Positions 62,485 to 64,000 of a DNA stretch of 64,000 nt are shown in pieces. The stretch covers positions 1 to 64,000 of the forward strand of contig JAPJBO010000359.1 in assembly GCA_030068145.1 (NCBI GenBank), read 5' to 3'. The translations under genes and the position numbers were made by a program. Under the pieces are notes generated by a model that saw only the letters and a list, made by a program, of their open reading frames with translations, did no database searches and had not been told where the DNA came from. Position 1 is the first letter of the stretch, and each line of letters begins with the position of its first letter. This DNA is from Diplonema papillatum (lineage: Eukaryota; Euglenozoa; Diplonemea; Diplonemida; Diplonemidae).

Positions 62485-62795
62485 GGCTTGTTTTTTGTGC
62501 TACTACCGAAGCCGTGCCGAGTCCCTTTCACCTGGGGCTGCATAGAACTGCCTGGAGCTGTATTCGTCGGTCTATCACGGTTCGTCTTAGCTACGACTGG
62601 AGCTGCGCAAGGTACGACGCAACGGCGGTGTTGCCATGCTCGAGGGCCAGGGCGTGGGGCGAGGCGCCTCTCTTGTTCGTGGCTGCGCACCCGCCGTGCG
62701 GTGCAAGCAGCTGCACGGCTTCGAGCACTCCGGACACGCTGGCGGGGCCCCGGCTGACAGGAGCAGCCGGAAGGACGGCGCCACACTTCTTGTAT
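62485..62795 (-). pseudogene. Decayed duplicate of the ankyrin gene tail
   Basis: Nearly identical to 62881-63230, including the stretch beyond the stop codon, but with an internal deletion of about 50 bases (the bases around 63145-63190 are absent) and point changes that break the ankyrin frame. It arose by local duplication. Confidence 0.75.
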
Positions 62796-62991
62796 GGGTC
62801 TTCTCGGGCAATTCTCCCAAGCCTAGAACAGATTTGGGCGTGTTTTCCGGGATTGTTGGGATATTTCGTAGGGCAGCTGTGGAGTCGGGCTTGTTTTGTG
62901 TTACTACCGAAGCCGTGCCGAGTCCCTTTAACCTGGGGCTGCATAGAACTGCCTGGAGCTGTATTCGTCGGTCTATCACGGTTCGTCTTAG

Positions 62992-64000
62992 CTACGACTG
63001 GAGCTGCGCAAGGTACGACGCAACGGCGGTGTTGCCATGCTCGAGGGCCAGGGCGTGGGGCGATGCGCCTCTCTTGTTCGTGGCTGCGCACCCGCCGTGC
63101 GGTGCAAGCAGCTGCACGGCTTCGAGCACTCCGGACACGCTCGCGCAGTGCAGCGCCGTGTTGCCGGCGGCGTCGACTGCCGCCGCGTGGGCCCCGGCTG
63201 ATAGGAGCAGCCGGATGGACGGCGCATGGCACTTGGCGGCGGCCAGGTGCAGCGGTGTTTTCAAGGCTCGATCGGCTGCGTTCGGACAGGCCCCGAGAGA
63301 CAGGAGGATGCCGACGGTGTCGATGCAGTTGGCGCGCACGGCAAAGTGCAACGCAGACCACCCGTCGCTGTCGGCGGCGCCCAGCAGCAGCCGCAGTCGG
63401 GCGCTACCGCCGCCTGCACACCAAGGGGATCCCGCGGCTTCAGCCTTTGGATCTGCCGTCTTTGCACTGGTTGTTGCCAACACGTCAAGGGATCCTGCTG
63501 CTCCAGTTTTTGAGTCCAGCGTCTTTACGCTGGTGGCTGCCGACATTGCAAGGGGTCCTGCAGCTTCCGTCGTTAAGTCTGGCGCATTTGTACCGGTCGT
63601 CAACACCGCAAGGGATCCCGCGGCTTCAGCCTTTGGATCTGCCGTTTTTGCACTGGTTGTTGCCAACACGTCAAGGGATCCTGCTGCTCCAGTCTTTGAG
63701 TCTAGCGTCAACATTGCAAGGGGTCCTGCAGCTTCCGTCGTTAAGTCTGGCGCATTTGTACTGGTCGTCAACACCGCAAGGGATCCTGCGGGTTCATCCC
63801 TTGAGTCTGCCGTTTTAACACTGGTGGTTGTCGGCACTTCAGGGGGTCCTGCTGCATCCGTCGGTAGGAGTGGCGCATTTGCACTGGTCGTCAACACTAC
63901 AAGGGATCCCGCGGCTTCAGCCTTCGAGTCTGCCGTTTTTGCACTGGCGGTTGTCAACACTTCAAGGCACCTGGCGTCCGGAGCTGCCTCATCTCTTGAG
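62992..64000 (-). CDS. Ankyrin-repeat protein, 5' part beyond the window
   Basis: The frame is open from the right edge to a stop at 62992. The N-terminal half in view is an Ala/Thr/Ser/Pro-rich repeat (units such as TTSAKTADSKAEAAGSLVVL, from tandem DNA repeats at 63430-63960). Then come about four ankyrin repeats (GWSALHFAV, KTPLHLAA, NTALHCASV, ASPHALALEHGNTAVASYL). Ankyrin repeats bind other proteins, and the partner is unknown. No signal peptide or membrane segment is visible in this part. The start lies outside the window. Confidence 0.75.
   Translation of the reverse strand, partial: SRDEAAPDARCLEVLTTASAKTADSKAEAAGSLVVLTTSANAPLLPTDAAGPPEVPTTTSVKTADSRDEPAGSLAVLTTSTNAPDLTTEAAGPLAMLTLDSKTGAAGSLDVLATTSAKTADPKAEAAGSLAVLTTGTNAPDLTTEAAGPLAMSAATSVKTLDSKTGAAGSLDVLATTSAKTADPKAEAAGSPWCAGGGSARLRLLLGAADSDGWSALHFAVRANCIDTVGILLSLGACPNAADRALKTPLHLAAAKCHAPSIRLLLSAGAHAAAVDAAGNTALHCASVSGVLEAVQLLAPHGGCAATNKRGASPHALALEHGNTAVASYLAQLQS
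63430..63960 (-). repeat. Coding tandem repeats in the ankyrin gene
   Basis: Blocks reading GGATCCCGCGGCTTCAGCCT or GGGGTCCTGCAGCTTCCGTC alternate about every 60 bases and form a larger unit of about 190 bases, with at least two larger units plus variants. Confidence 0.7.

Overview
This window is nuclear DNA of a eukaryote, most likely a protist or alga with a GC-rich, transposon-laden genome. Supporting signs are probable spliceosomal introns (for example a TACTAAC-type branch region and CAG acceptor ending at 9911, and a kinase split over two exons), LINEs, SINE-like and MITE-like repeats, a ubiquitin-protease fold, a NEK-type kinase, ankyrin repeats and a fragment of large-subunit rRNA. 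I cannot name the species. Dinoflagellates, chromerids and other algae are reasonable guesses because of the LINE type, but this is inference.

Layout. 1-1582: 3' end of a LINE, cut by the window edge. 1583-9970: SINE-like copies, a G/C-tract MITE (3345-4379), a coiled-coil exon (4567-4699), a decayed LINE tail (4626-5264) and a 3-kb complex of inverted minisatellites (5670-8600). 9919-12525: an ORF joining a reverse transcriptase to an apparently intact USP-type ubiquitin protease and a C2H2 finger. 13242-16511 and 17515-20307: two TIR-bounded elements, the second lying inside a poly-C tract. 20420-21222: a 91-bp satellite. 23895-25616: a NOX/ferric-reductase-type oxidoreductase. 27463-33429: a secreted or surface protein of 12 tandem modules, ten of them nearly identical 480-bp copies. 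33946-42588: repeats, a LINE ORF1-like relic and a hAT-type MITE with an 8-bp target-site duplication.

42590-50776 (minus strand) holds a nearly complete LINE and is the most remarkable feature. Its ORF1 and ORF2 are in one frame, separated only by a TGA. ORF2 begins with an AlkB-like 2-oxoglutarate/Fe(II) dioxygenase, followed by a canonical 2A ribosome-skipping peptide, an AP endonuclease, a reverse transcriptase, a CCHC-type finger and a C-terminal Cys/His array. 50777-51187 is a truncated copy of the same element directly upstream.

54555-59333 (minus strand) is a NEK-like kinase gene. Its intron carries the tail of a second LINE (RNase H plus the same type of Cys/His array) and a long GT microsatellite. 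Its first exon is partly duplicated, and a broken copy of its 3' end lies at 53203-53346. The window closes with an LSU rRNA fragment, tandem copies of a dispersed repeat (61488-62480) and an ankyrin-repeat gene that runs off the right edge, with a decayed copy of its tail beside it. The host genes do not form a pathway. The common theme is mobile DNA acting on and between host genes.
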